In this document: positions 35,021 to 45,286 of the stretch, piece by piece
Layout: each line of letters begins with the position of its first letter
Position numbering within the stretch: the stretch's first letter is position 1
Source: Neoechinorhynchus agilis
Lineage: Eukaryota > Acanthocephala
Direction of reading: 5' to 3'
Length of the DNA stretch: 64,000 nt
Assembly: GCA_051530055.1 (NCBI GenBank)
Contig: CM121343.1
Span: 2,480,001-2,544,000 of the forward strand
Translations under genes and position numbers: made by a program
The notes under the pieces: model-generated
What the model saw: only the letters and a program-made list of their open reading frames with translations
Databases searched by the model: none
Told to the model about the DNA's origin: nothing

Positions 35021-35945
35021 ATTTATAAAATAGCGAACATTGAGTCCTGGACGAAGAAAAACTCGAGATCTACCACAACGGTCTTACCCGATAACGTCTT
35101 TAATGAGAAATTCTTTACCGGATGAAGACTTCAATAAAATATATGCGTTTTCCAGCAAACTCATCTTTTTAGAGAAAAACGTATAAAATAGCGAACATTG
35201 AGTCCTGAACGAAGAAAAACTGGAGGTCTTCCACAACGGTCTTACCCGATAACGTCTTTAATGAGAAATTCTTTACCGGATGAAGACTTCAATAAAATAT
35301 ATGCTTTTTCCAGCAAACTCATCTTTTTAGAGAAAAACGTATAAAATAGCGAACATTGAGTCCTGGACGAAGAAAAACTCGAGGTCTACCACAACGGTCT
35401 TACCCGATAACGTCTTTAATGAGAAATTCTTTACCGGATGAAGACTTCAATAAAATATATGCGTTTTCCAGCCAACTCATTTTTTTAGAGAAAAACGTAT
35501 AAAATAGCGAACATTGAGTCCTGGACGAAGAAAAACTGGAGGTCGACCACTACGGTCTTACCCGATAACGTCTTAAATGAGAAATTCTTCACCGGATGAA
35601 GACTTCAATAAAATATATGCTTTTTCCAGCAAACTCATCTTTTTAGAGAAAAACGTATAAAATAGCGAACATTGAGTCCTGGACGAAGAAAAACTGGAGG
35701 TCTTCCACAACGGTGTTACCCGATAACGTCTTTAATGAGAAATTTTTTACCGGATGAAGACTTCAATAAAATATATGCTTTTTCCAGCAAACTCATCTTT
35801 TTAGAGAAAAACGTATAAAATAGCGAACATTGAGTCCTGGACGAAGAAAAACTCGAGGTCTACCACAACGGTCTTACCCGATAACGTCTTTAATGAGAAA
35901 TTCTTTACCGGATGAAGACTTCAATAAAATATATGCTTTTTCCAG
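35021..35945 (+). repeat. 158-bp tandem array, six units
   Basis: ataaaatagcgaacattg starts at 35025, 35183, 35341, 35499, 35657 and 35815, an exact 158-base period. Units differ at a handful of sites (for example ctcgaggtctacc against ctggaggtcttcc), with two alternating variants. The array is followed at once by the 43-base terminal segment 35950-35992. Confidence 0.9.
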
Positions 35946-35949
35946 CCAG

Positions 35950-35992
35950 TAGAATTCATCAAGAATTTTGGAAATGAAAGGCTTTCTGAAAC
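35950..35992 (+). repeat. Terminal segment of repeat, inverted match to 1-43
   Basis: Exact reverse complement of window bases 1-43. It ends the copy D plus 158-bp array assembly, 169 bases before the 3' end of the five-domain gene. Confidence 0.75.
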
Positions 35993-36160
35993 ACAAATTT
36001 TTTCATTCTTTGATCTATCATAATAATTTATTCTTATTCATCATGAGAATGCGTAGATAGTTGCGACTACGACTAAAAGCTCCTTGAATATCATGAACAA
36101 TATTTTATCCTAGGTCAATCGTCTCTTAAACATGGGTAAAATCAGTGATGATTGATAATA

Positions 36161-38092
36161 TCAGCCGCCATTTATTTTTTTCAGCAATTTTTCAAGCTGT
36201 CCTTTGTGCCGAATATTTAAGTGATTCGAACGAACTTGACTTAGGATGTTCACCAAATTGTTATTCCGAATTTCACTTAGCGCTATTTCACGTTTAATCA
36301 TCGCGCTGAGTATCCGCTTTAGCATCGCGTGGTTCCGAACAGTGAACTTCTCGTCCAAGATGCTTTTTAAACGATCGCAGAGTTCCTTGATGCTCAAGTT
36401 CATTTCAATTGAAGGCTTTGATTTTCTTTTTGAAATCGATTCATTCAGTGATTTGTCCTCCAATTGTGACCCTGATTTATTTTCGATCGAAATATTGGAC
36501 ATTTCCGTAGGTTGCCGATTAAAGATTCCCGCGATCTTTTTTCCGATTTTTTCAATGATGTCGATTAACGGTTCGTTTTCCTCGTTGCTGGCCATCTTAT
36601 GGAGAATAGTTATAAGATCGGAATCTTTGATTTCATCCACAGTCATCTCTAATTCTGAAATCTCGGAAAGGACATCGTCCACCAGTTCTAGGCTTTTGGT
36701 TGCGTATTGCGAATCCAATAAAAACTTTAGTAATTTAATCTTCTTGGTTAAACGAGAAGACGGCATCAATTGTTTGGATTCTGAAATCTGTTGACTGTGA
36801 ACGTTTTCAACGTTGTTATGTCCCGTTTCTATTTCTCCATCGCTATTGATTCTCCTCGGCGATTCTGTTCTCTTTTCCGAAATTGCGTTAGAATCCCGAT
36901 CACTAGTATCAGTATCTGATAATTCGGCTTCTACTTCTATTGGTTTATTCAATTTGGGTTTCGTGGCTCGTCGTTCTTTAGATCGTGCTTGATTGAAAGC
37001 CTCCTTGACCTTCATGGCAACTTGGATTAAGAGTTTCTTGAGTGCAGCATTATCCTTGTTGTCGAGCATCTCTCCAAGAACATCTATCAATCCGGATTGA
37101 CGAATTTCACTCAGGCTAACTTCGCCCTTCAGAATTTCATCAAAGATGCTCCTTAATAAATCAGAATTCACTATTTTGTGTTCAGAGTTCATAGTCATCA
37201 AGATTCTTTGACGGAGATGTGTTGAACCTGTCCGCTGAATTTTTGTTTTATCTTCACCTTGAATGGTTGATGACATCCTCTTCCTTGAAATTTCTTTACA
37301 GCTCGTGTCTTCAAAACTGGATTTGGATTTCGTTTCTATCGGACACTGCTCTTCAATCTCAACATCGAACTTTGAGTGGATACCGGACATCCTATGAGAT
37401 TTATCATCGGCATTTTTACCTTTTTCCATGCCAAGCACTACTTTAATTTTTGCTGCCACTTCTTTAATCAAATGGTCAAGTTCTCCGTTTTCTCTGTTTT
37501 GATTCATTTGGTGGAGAATCTTTATTAGGCCGGACTTATTAATCTGAGAGATGGTCATTTCTTGTTTGAGAATCTCAGAAAAGACACTTGTTACTAAGCT
37601 CTTGTTTGTAACTTTAAACTGTGGGTCCAATCCAATTTTAACCTTTTTAATTAGCATATTTAATGATTGGGACGTTGACTTTTCATAAATCGTTCGTCCT
37701 TTATCGCTTGAATCTGTCATCTTCTTTTTCGCCATTATTTCATCTTTGTTTGTTCGTTTTCGAGTTGAGGTCGTACTGACCAATGTCTTTGTCGTTTTCA
37801 TCCTTGGACAATATTTTTCACCGACAATCTTTTTGAATTTGTTCTTTAATTTACTTAGGAACCAACTTGTACTTTTGCAATCTTTGTCTAGGGTCATTTC
37901 GTCTACCATCTCAAGCATCCCGAAGTTTAAGATTTCTTCGGCTGTAATCGATCGCGTTAACAATTCTCGCAGGTTGCGTTTGGCCAAAGATTGGTTGATT
38001 GTACAAGAATCACCGTCGAGATTATCTCTCAATTCATCACAAATTTGAGCGAGTGATTTCTCCTTAGCATTTGATGTTCGCTTGATCGCCAT
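36161..38092 (-). CDS. Protein of five tandem IBD/TFIIS-N-like helical domains
   Basis: Intronless frame of 643 residues from ATG at 38092; the frame is open further upstream, but without ATG. It contains five related helical units of about 75-80 residues at roughly 14-90, 143-222, 291-368, 447-526 and 567-643. Each follows the pattern ...LK..L......v....L...f.EIL..E(M/V)(T/S)(I/L)(S/D)EI..SgLI.iL..M......L..Li..va.KiK. This resembles the LEDGF/PSIP1 integrase-binding domain (ALDELASLQVTMQQ ... MITTLKKIR) and the wider TFIIS N-terminal fold, which are protein-docking modules in transcription elongation factors. No PWWP, zinc-ribbon or enzymatic domain is seen. Linkers are rich in serine, lysine and acidic residues (SDTDTSDRDS), typical of disordered nuclear regions. 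The domain assignment is inference from pattern; an unrelated helical repeat is possible. Confidence 0.6.
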   Translation of the reverse strand: MAIKRTSNAKEKSLAQICDELRDNLDGDSCTINQSLAKRNLRELLTRSITAEEILNFGMLEMVDEMTLDKDCKSTSWFLSKLKNKFKKIVGEKYCPRMKTTKTLVSTTSTRKRTNKDEIMAKKKMTDSSDKGRTIYEKSTSQSLNMLIKKVKIGLDPQFKVTNKSLVTSVFSEILKQEMTISQINKSGLIKILHQMNQNRENGELDHLIKEVAAKIKVVLGMEKGKNADDKSHRMSGIHSKFDVEIEEQCPIETKSKSSFEDTSCKEISRKRMSSTIQGEDKTKIQRTGSTHLRQRILMTMNSEHKIVNSDLLRSIFDEILKGEVSLSEIRQSGLIDVLGEMLDNKDNAALKKLLIQVAMKVKEAFNQARSKERRATKPKLNKPIEVEAELSDTDTSDRDSNAISEKRTESPRRINSDGEIETGHNNVENVHSQQISESKQLMPSSRLTKKIKLLKFLLDSQYATKSLELVDDVLSEISELEMTVDEIKDSDLITILHKMASNEENEPLIDIIEKIGKKIAGIFNRQPTEMSNISIENKSGSQLEDKSLNESISKRKSKPSIEMNLSIKELCDRLKSILDEKFTVRNHAMLKRILSAMIKREIALSEIRNNNLVNILSQVRSNHLNIRHKGQLEKLLKKINGG

Positions 38093-38394
38093 TTTTGATT
38101 CGTTCTCTTGCACTTTAAAGACAATTCTAAAGTATGGTTTTAGTTTTACTGCACCGAAATTGAACGATGTCAATTCGACCTCAATTGGCGTCTTTCAAAT
38201 GTACAAACATCTGAGATATTGTCAAACTTGAAATAGAAGCATTATTTTCATTGTTTTGTTGAATTGGTAATCAAAATTAGTACTGAAGAAGAGCTGACAA
38301 AAATAATAGCAGCCTACTAAAATGATTTATTGTTCGTAGTAAGAATCTTCATTTGTATGGTAGTTATTTGTCTATATCTTGAGTCTGTTTATCA

Positions 38395-38680
38395 TTTTAC
38401 TTCCTTCTTGACGGTCCGCACCGAGAGATCTGGAAAGATTAGGGAGACTGCGAGACTGGGCGTTGAGCTTAATGCTGGAAAGTGTGAGCTCACTGCGACG
38501 CAGGACCTGGTCAAAGAATTGTCTAAGAGATTGAGACGAATCACTGGCGATCCGGGATCAGGAGCATTTATTTTACAAAAATCTGCTCTGAAAACGAGAA
38601 GGAATGCTTCATCCGTCCTTTCGACCGTTACACGAAAACGGCATCTCAGGGATCCAGAGCGATTGTGTGAATGATTTGAT
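38395..38680 (+). mobile_element. RLE-type LINE fragment, internally deleted
   Basis: GVELNAGKCELTAT matches the RT thumb motif GLxLNxxKCE, and is joined directly to LVKELSKRLRRITGDPGS and LSTVTRKRHL-DPERL, the 3' end also seen at 44620-44800. The middle of the element, including the nuclease, is therefore missing. Confidence 0.55.
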
Positions 38681-38689
38681 GTCTCAAAA

Positions 38690-39715
38690 GATTGAGTATG
38701 TTTAACAAAATGTTATCGATACGGAAATAGCTTCTCAATTAACAATTAAATGTTGTCAATGGACAAATTTTAACATTTTTTCGTTAAGCAAAAAACGATA
38801 AAAAGTTAAAAATGTCAAAAAATCAGCATTAATACAAAGCAGCTTTTATCCTGCGAAGCAGAAATGCTTTAATGATTTCAATGTAAGTTTTCATTCTTTT
38901 ACTATTGAGAGGCATCCTCACCTAACTCAGCCATCTTTATTTTCACGATCTCAACATTTCCTCTTACTGATTCGAATCTTCAAATCCAAGTATTTAAGCA
39001 CAATGGAAAACGTACCGCCATACCCAACATGAACTATTCACCATCGTTCAGTGGCCAAATGAACCACAATCCTAAAATGGACTCGTACTCATCGATGGTC
39101 GGTCATTACTCGAAGGCTCAGCCTCGATCAAAAGCCACGTTCAGTGCAACGTTCAATCATTTCATCTTCAACCGAATCAGCATTCATTTCCACTCGTGAA
39201 GAATGGAGTACTTTGTTCGCTGAACACACTGAATCCAGCGATGAATTTTGGAAAATATCAGGAAAAAACATTCGGACTACGCATGTTCAGCACCACGCAA
39301 TACAACATACAGTGAAGTCGCCGATGAACTTGTTGGAATCTACTGCGATCCAGAAAATCAGGGGATTTCCCACGGTGTGGATTTGAGAATAGCTGGCAGA
39401 TTATAAGAATATAAGAAGATACGTCTATGATGCCATAAATGTTTAAATGGCACTCAATGTAATCATGAAACAGCGAAAGGAAATTCATTGGTTAGGGTTT
39501 ATATCAAATGCCGGAACATAAATGTCCCTTACTAATGGAGGATTTGAGTTGTATAAGAACGAGAATTGAGGCGAAAAGTAAAAAAATTGAGGAAAATGAT
39601 CACAAGGTTTTGAATGATAGAGATTCAAAAAATATTGAAAACTTTAACGTTACTATTTTCAAAAATATAAGTAGAATAGACATTTTTAGATTAATTTGAT
39701 GGCCGATGAGCGACG
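38690..39715. other. Unresolved interval with some coding-like stretches
   Basis: Around 39230-39412 one plus frame reads SEVADELVGIYCDPENQG and continues to a stop, which looks like an exon or exon relic, but I cannot link it to neighbours. Further frames at 39508-39699 are lysine-rich and featureless. No family recognised. Confidence 0.3.
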
Positions 39716-39719
39716 CGAT

Positions 39720-40240
39720 TTCACTTAATGTAGAAGGAAAGTTTGAGAACTTTAATTCACTGTCAAACAAAACAATACCCTGTCCTAACGGCTACATCCA
39801 CCCGCTTCCCGACGACAGATCGCTATTATTCACTTTTGATCTATGCTGCGATCGGGAATTCTTAAAGGATATTCCACAGCCAGCCTTTTTCATAGGATCA
39901 GTAATTGGGGCAGCCGTTTTGTCAATGTTTGGCGACAACTTTAGTTAGAATCCAATTGCTCTTCTCGGGGCTTCGATATAAATCATGTGCGGAATCGGCT
40001 GTGCAATTTCAAATACCATCTAAATCGGATGCATCCGATCAGATAAAATCATTATATATTTTTTATTGATCGGAATCATCTTGATATTTTTTTATAGTAT
40101 TCCGTTTTTTATCTGGAATTTGCTGGCAGATTGGTGAACTTTCTTCTTGTTGTATTCTCAGGATTGAAGTCTTTGCAGCCGAATACCGAGGCAGCCCGTG
40201 TATAATGGCCAATTTCGTTTGGGGTACCAAGTTCGATCGG
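39720..40240 (+). pseudogene. SLC22-type organic ion transporter pseudogene
   Basis: The plus-strand frame at 39772-39948 reads CPNGYIHP then FTFDLCCDREFLKDIPQPAF and FFIGSVIGAAVLSMFGDNF. This matches the start of the SLC22 organic cation/anion transporter membrane region (CxxGWxY, SIVTEFxLVCDRxWL, xGVLIGAxxFGxLxDRFGR). Further pieces continue the same order: PIALLGASI, GIGCAIS and, at about 40158-40235, IEVFAAEYRGSPCIMANFVWG, resembling the VE-x-YR segment of the fifth helix region. The frame is cut by a stop in place of the GRR end of the first loop motif and by two more soon after; the rest of the twelve-helix protein is absent. No intact parent gene is in the window. Confidence 0.6.
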
Positions 40241-40380
40241 CATGTTAACTGATTTCAAATCAATGTCGCCTTCACATTTAACAGAACTGCTGATGAGCAA
40301 ACTGCTTTAGTTAGACCGCTTAAATGATATTTTAAATTTCTTTGATTGCGACCCGAGATACTAACGAGTGGAGAGCTCCT

Positions 40381-42275
40381 TTTTGGGCCCACTGGGCAAC
40401 ATTTTCCCAAATGAAATCTTCATTAATTGATTTCAGCCTAATAATTTGCCAGCGATGAGGTACTTGGGCGCACAATGCATCCGACGGCCCACCGGATTTC
40501 TTCTATGTTCAGGGCTCTGAAGATTAATTTCCTAAATACTTCTAAAATAAACTACGTTAAATGCCGGGAAACCAAGCCAACTTTGAATTTAAATTTTTTG
40601 CTTTCATTTGAATGGAGATTGATTAATAGGATAAAGCGCAACGAAAATGCTGTATAATTCAAATCTTTACTCAAACTTCCTCCAATGAAGATCCTTCAAA
40701 GAAGCATTTCAATATTTTGGTTTTTTACTCTGAAGAAGTCTGAAAGATGAATTAGTTAAATCTTTGAGTTTAAGGACGGAGCGTAGTCTTTACTAAGCGG
40801 TGTTTTCTCATTTCTACTTCGATTTGTAAATGAGCAATCGATTTCGTCGAAAAATTCTAAATGCTTTCATCAGTGCGATGAATGATTTTGAAGTCCAGGA
40901 AAGCCGAAAATGTTGAAAAATAAAACTTAAAAATTGTTTTGGGCAATCATAAACATATTCCCCTTTTTGAGAATTCTTCACTGTTGCTATTCCCGCAGGA
41001 GCTACGATCCATTTAGTTTCCACGATTTCAGAGCTGTTGCCTCTGGCACCACCGTCTGCCCGAAAAAACAGCGAATACCAACAAGGACTGCTCGGCTGCG
41101 GTATTTGCAACATTCCGTGCAGTTCGCTGTCCAATGGAGAGGAGCTTCAGGCAGGGGAGTAAAGAGTTGCTAAATGTTCCCCGGAATCCCACTGCTGGAC
41201 TAATAGTCGAGAATTTATTCTCCGGCACGTTTAGTTCTCTTGTAACTACTGGTAAAATGGGTGCAGATCCTTCAAAGAAACATCTCAATATTTTGGTTTT
41301 CTACTCTGAAGAAGTCTGAAAGATGAATTAGTTAAATCATTGAGTTTGAGGACGGAGCGTAGTCTTTACTACGCGGTGTTTTCTCATTTCCACTTCGATT
41401 TGTAAATGAGCAATCGATTTCTTCGAGAAATTCTAAATACTTTCATCAGTGCGATGAGAATATTTGAAGTCTAGGAAAGCCGAAAAGGTTGAAAAATAAA
41501 ACTTAAAAATTGTTTTAGACAATCATAAACGTATTTCCGTTACGTACTTACCTAGGAAGTTTCGTTCTCGTATAAAAGAACATGGACAAAACAAGAGTGT
41601 CTTCCAGGGTTAATCCCCATTCGCAGTTGAAAAAACTTGCAAACAGTGAGTATTGGCCAAAAGCCAAAGCCCGATGACGACGAAAGATGCGATTGCATCT
41701 CAGAGGGCAATTAATAAAAAATAAGGATAATCCGTTTGATGGTTTTAAAGTGGACGAGGGTTGTCGCATTCATCGGCGTTGTTTTCTCGGATTGCTTTAG
41801 TTTTTTTGGACCGGATTATTTTGCGAAATTTAATTTTTTTCACTCGGTACAAAAAGTGCATTTGTGAGCAGTGTTTTAGTATTATCAAAAGTTTTATATT
41901 ATTAATCGATCGGTAATTAAAAATCAGACACGCGATTTTTTCCCAGCTGATTGATTGGCTGATCTCTAACGCATAAATTACCATTATCTCCTCGTACTTT
42001 CTTAAAGGTCTGAATTACATTTTCGTTACATTATTAAATCTTTTTCATGTTTTTTTGGATTCGTAGCTTTGAAGAGAGATTGATAATTGATTCCTTCATA
42101 AAATCATTAGATTTCCTCGTATTATTTTGAATGTTTCTGGAGCTGAAATATTTTATTTGCCGGCGAAGGAAAGATGACGAAAACCCATTGATAATTTTAT
42201 TTCGCAGTCATATCAAATCCGCATTAAATTAGAATTAAAATTTATTTAGCAAAATGAGGTTTTGGTGTATCAAAA
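40381..42275 (+). repeat. Unclassified TATA-bearing repeat, copy C, interrupted
   Basis: Begins cccactgggcaacattttcc, matching copy B from 27421, and ends near 42275 with the same TTTTGGTGTAT end as copy B. Between 40962 and 41268 lies a piece of LINE in reverse. After that piece the repeat restarts at a position already passed: 41272-41530 repeats 40686-40950. So the insertion is flanked by a direct duplication of about 260 bases. Confidence 0.7.
40962..41268 (-). mobile_element. R2/NeSL-type LINE 3' piece inside copy C
   Basis: Reverse complement of 30655-30957, the 3' end of the LINE at 28985-30960, with modest divergence. It is about 305 bases and 5'-truncated, as expected for target-primed reverse transcription, but its flanks are a 260-base duplication rather than a short target-site duplication. 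Confidence 0.75.
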
Positions 42276-42499
42276 CGTGGCGGTATCATGTTGTATGCGA
42301 CTATATCTTTTAGAAGTTAATTCAGGGGCGTTTTTTGAACTGGTTCTCAGATATAGACGAAACTCGAAGCCTTCTAGGATGCATCGCATCCTTATGTAAA
42401 GCGTATAGACGAGCTTCGAGCCCAGCAAAAATTCCAATGTTCTTCTTCCGAAAAATGGACATCCGATTTCCACCCAATCATTAAATCCAATATCGTTTC

Positions 42500-43015
42500 T
42501 GCCCGTTTTTTTAAATTATCAAAAATGTTTTCAAATTCGCCTTTTCCCACTTCTCAACAAAAGCTTAAAGTACCGTCTACGAATGGCTCCTACGCAACGT
42601 CGACAATAATCACTCTCACGTCGTCCGTCTCATTTAACTTGACTTGTCGAAAGCATTCGACTCCGTAGATCACTCATTACATCTTCAGACCTTTTCCGAT
42701 TCCGGTCTAAACGCGCGGCACATCCACTCTCTGGCTTCTTATCTTCACAATCGCCAACAATACATTCATTGCCGGGCAACCTCCTCGACTCAAGGTGCCT
42801 TACCACATTTTATTCCCCTTTTTATACGAGAACGACATTCGCAATCCGAATTCCCTTCATCCTGCTGTACCTCAGACCTCCAGTCCTTTTTCCATACTGC
42901 TTAATCTTTTCTCGGAAATAATCCCCCGAAATGAACCGGAGGAAAGATCCAACCTCAAACTCTCCTACAACCAATAACCACCAACTTTCCCACTCGACCG
43001 GAGTCTTTTCCATTC
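42500..43015 (+). mobile_element. Jockey/CR1-like LINE fragment (reverse transcriptase and 3' part)
   Basis: LSKAFDSVDHSLHLQ, then GLNARHIHSLASYLHNRQQ match the RT palm (DLSKAFDSVxHxLL ... WLxSYLxNRxQ). The sequence from 42700 is nearly identical to 26085-26170, then skips to the part matching 26670-26735, so this copy is internally deleted. The terminal segment 42890-43010 recurs in reverse at 58330-58465. Confidence 0.65.
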
Positions 43016-44100
43016 CAAAATAAGCAGCCACATTCATTTAACCTATCATTCGGATGGAGTGTTCATGTGGATCCAGAAATGCATGGTTCTTCTCCCTTAA
43101 ACATGAAGATATGTTACTATTAGGAATTCGCTTGTTTCTCCGGCGTCGACTGTAATCTCTCTAAAAGGGCCGAAAATGGGCATCTCAAAAGTGATGTGAA
43201 TAAGTTTGTTTTCAACATATCCAACCGTTGATTTTAAAAATTTGTCGTCCAGTAAAATGTTTATTATTTATGTTAAACATTTCATAAAAGGATATAAACA
43301 GTTATTCGTGCCAAAAGCGTGGTTTTCACATTAATAGTTCCTTCCCTATTTATGATTATAAATTGTGCTTTCAAGTATTGCCATTTCGTCGCATGATTAA
43401 AAGTGGAGTTGGGTTTTTAATTCCCATTGCCATTTTGAATAGATTGAATGAGATCACTAACGAATTAAAAAGTACCTAATTTAAAGATAATAATGAATGG
43501 TCCGAATTGGAAAAATACGGCGTTATGAGCGCTTTTAATGAGATAAATGAGGCTCACGATCTCAATAAAAAAATTCGAAGAAGATGAAAATTGCTACATT
43601 GGTCCTAGTGAGAACGCTTTTGACTTCATGTGACTGTCGTCTTATTTACTTGAGGGATCCATGCGATTTTCGTAAAAAGTGGAAAAAGTCGTTCTCGAAT
43701 GAATGTTAGAATCTTTAATATAAGAGTGGTGGGATCATTGGCACTACAAAGAACTAAAGCAAAATCAAGCGGAATAATAAGAATCGAAGCTAACGTAGCA
43801 ATTGAAAGGTGATTGGAGGAATTTTGCAACATTGCAGGGCCCGCAATGTTGACAATTTGCAATCACCCATAAACCATAGGCATTGTGCAGTTATGAGCAA
43901 GACTATTGACATTATTAGAATCCTTGCCTGTGTCGTCAGGCGGTTTTTGGGTATCAGAAATGCACTAGATTTTTCCATGTTAGCTTATTTGGAATCGTAT
44001 GACGCTACAAGTTGGATAAAGATTTCGTGGTTGCTGTTAACCTTTGGTGTGAAGATTCTGGTAGGGAGGATTTACCTGTCAATGGTCGCAAACAATCAGT
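43016..44100. other. Intergenic, nothing recognised
   Basis: Short frames on both strands around 43626-44120 show no family resemblance or splice model. Confidence 0.45.
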
Positions 44101-44109
44101 TTGGAACTC

Positions 44110-44800
44110 ACTCCTGGTACTGATAATTCATAACTCCTTAATTTCAGTTTCTCGTGACCTGGTGAACCGAACTCGATTGGCGGCAGTCTCGACAAGACAA
44201 TCGGGTGCTTGCCTCGACGCTCTCCTAATCGCTTCTGTGGATACCCTTCTCTCCGAAGAGACAGTAAAGATTGCAGTGTCTTAGAGACTTGGGGTACCGA
44301 TGTGTACATCCCATCGCTACCGTGGAATCATCGGAACGCCATGGTCTCGTCTGCCGGCAATCAGACGGCACGCCGAAATGAACGCAATACTCTTAGTCGC
44401 GGTTTCAATACTGTGAATGCGTCCAACATTCTAGCACCGAGCAATCTTTGCGAACTCGATAGCACGCTCACAGCCAGCTACATAAAATTCGCCGTTATTA
44501 AACCAAGGGAGAAGAAACGCCACTGAGGATCGCAAAAAGACCGAATATAGGAGGAATCTTGGTCGAAATCATTATTTCGTTCCCTTTGGCGTCGAGAGAC
44601 TCGATCATTTGGCACCGCAGTGTAAGACCTCATGAAACAATTGTCGAAGAGATTGATACGAATCACTGGCGATTAGAGGGCACGAGCATTCCTCCTACAA
44701 AACATAAGCCTGGCTGTGCAACGGGACGAAACGCTGCATTTATCGCTTCGACCATTAGACCAATAAAGCAGCTGAGTGATCCAGAGCAACGGCATTGATG
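44110..44800 (+). mobile_element. RLE-type LINE, decayed nuclease end
   Basis: Frames read VNRTRLAAVSTRQSGACLDA, EETVKIAVS, RRHAEMNAI, HYFVPFGVE and a 3' end like that at 38395-38680. This is the same family as 5071-5973. Several frame changes make it non-functional. Confidence 0.65.
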
Positions 44801-45286
44801 TTAATAAACTCTTTTTGTCTTCAATTCTTAGCCTTAAAGAACTTGACTGGGCAAGGATAATTATGAGAAGATAGAACTCCGTAGCTATTGCTTAGCTTTT
44901 TTAGACCGACAAAATAAAAGTCATTTTAAAATTTCCGTTTTAAGAGAGATTGGATTTAACAAAAATTCTTGCGTTCATTATCCTTTTCGTTGTTCATGAA
45001 CAGAATGTGCACTTGTCTAGTTGAAATGGGGCAGGAACCTCCGCTTCTACACTCTCTTTCAAGATCCAAGTGAAGCACTTTAACAGTTCACACTTCACGA
45101 TCATTCTCCGCATGAATCCATTGCATTGGAAAGTGTTAGCTATTCAAATATTGCCGGCGATTCCACAATCCGAGCTAAATATCTGCTCATTCTGAAGGAA
45201 TTATATCAACTATTTTGTGTTATGCCCTTTACCGTATTTCAAAACACACTGCACCCACAAATCTATTGCCCTCATTTAAACTTTAA
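44801..45286. other. Intergenic, nothing recognised
   Basis: Spacer between the LINE relic and the 3' end of the CUB-protein gene, probably including the latter's 3' untranslated region. Confidence 0.4.

Noticed and set aside
35021-35945. A CRISPR-like array
   Set aside because: The 158-bp units are contiguous with no distinct spacers and the context is eukaryotic.
1-35992. One giant 36-kb transposon with terminal inverted repeats
   Set aside because: The interval contains conserved host genes and several unrelated decayed elements, and no transposase, integrase or capsid-type gene was seen; further unpaired copies of the same repeat exist at 26745 and 40381.
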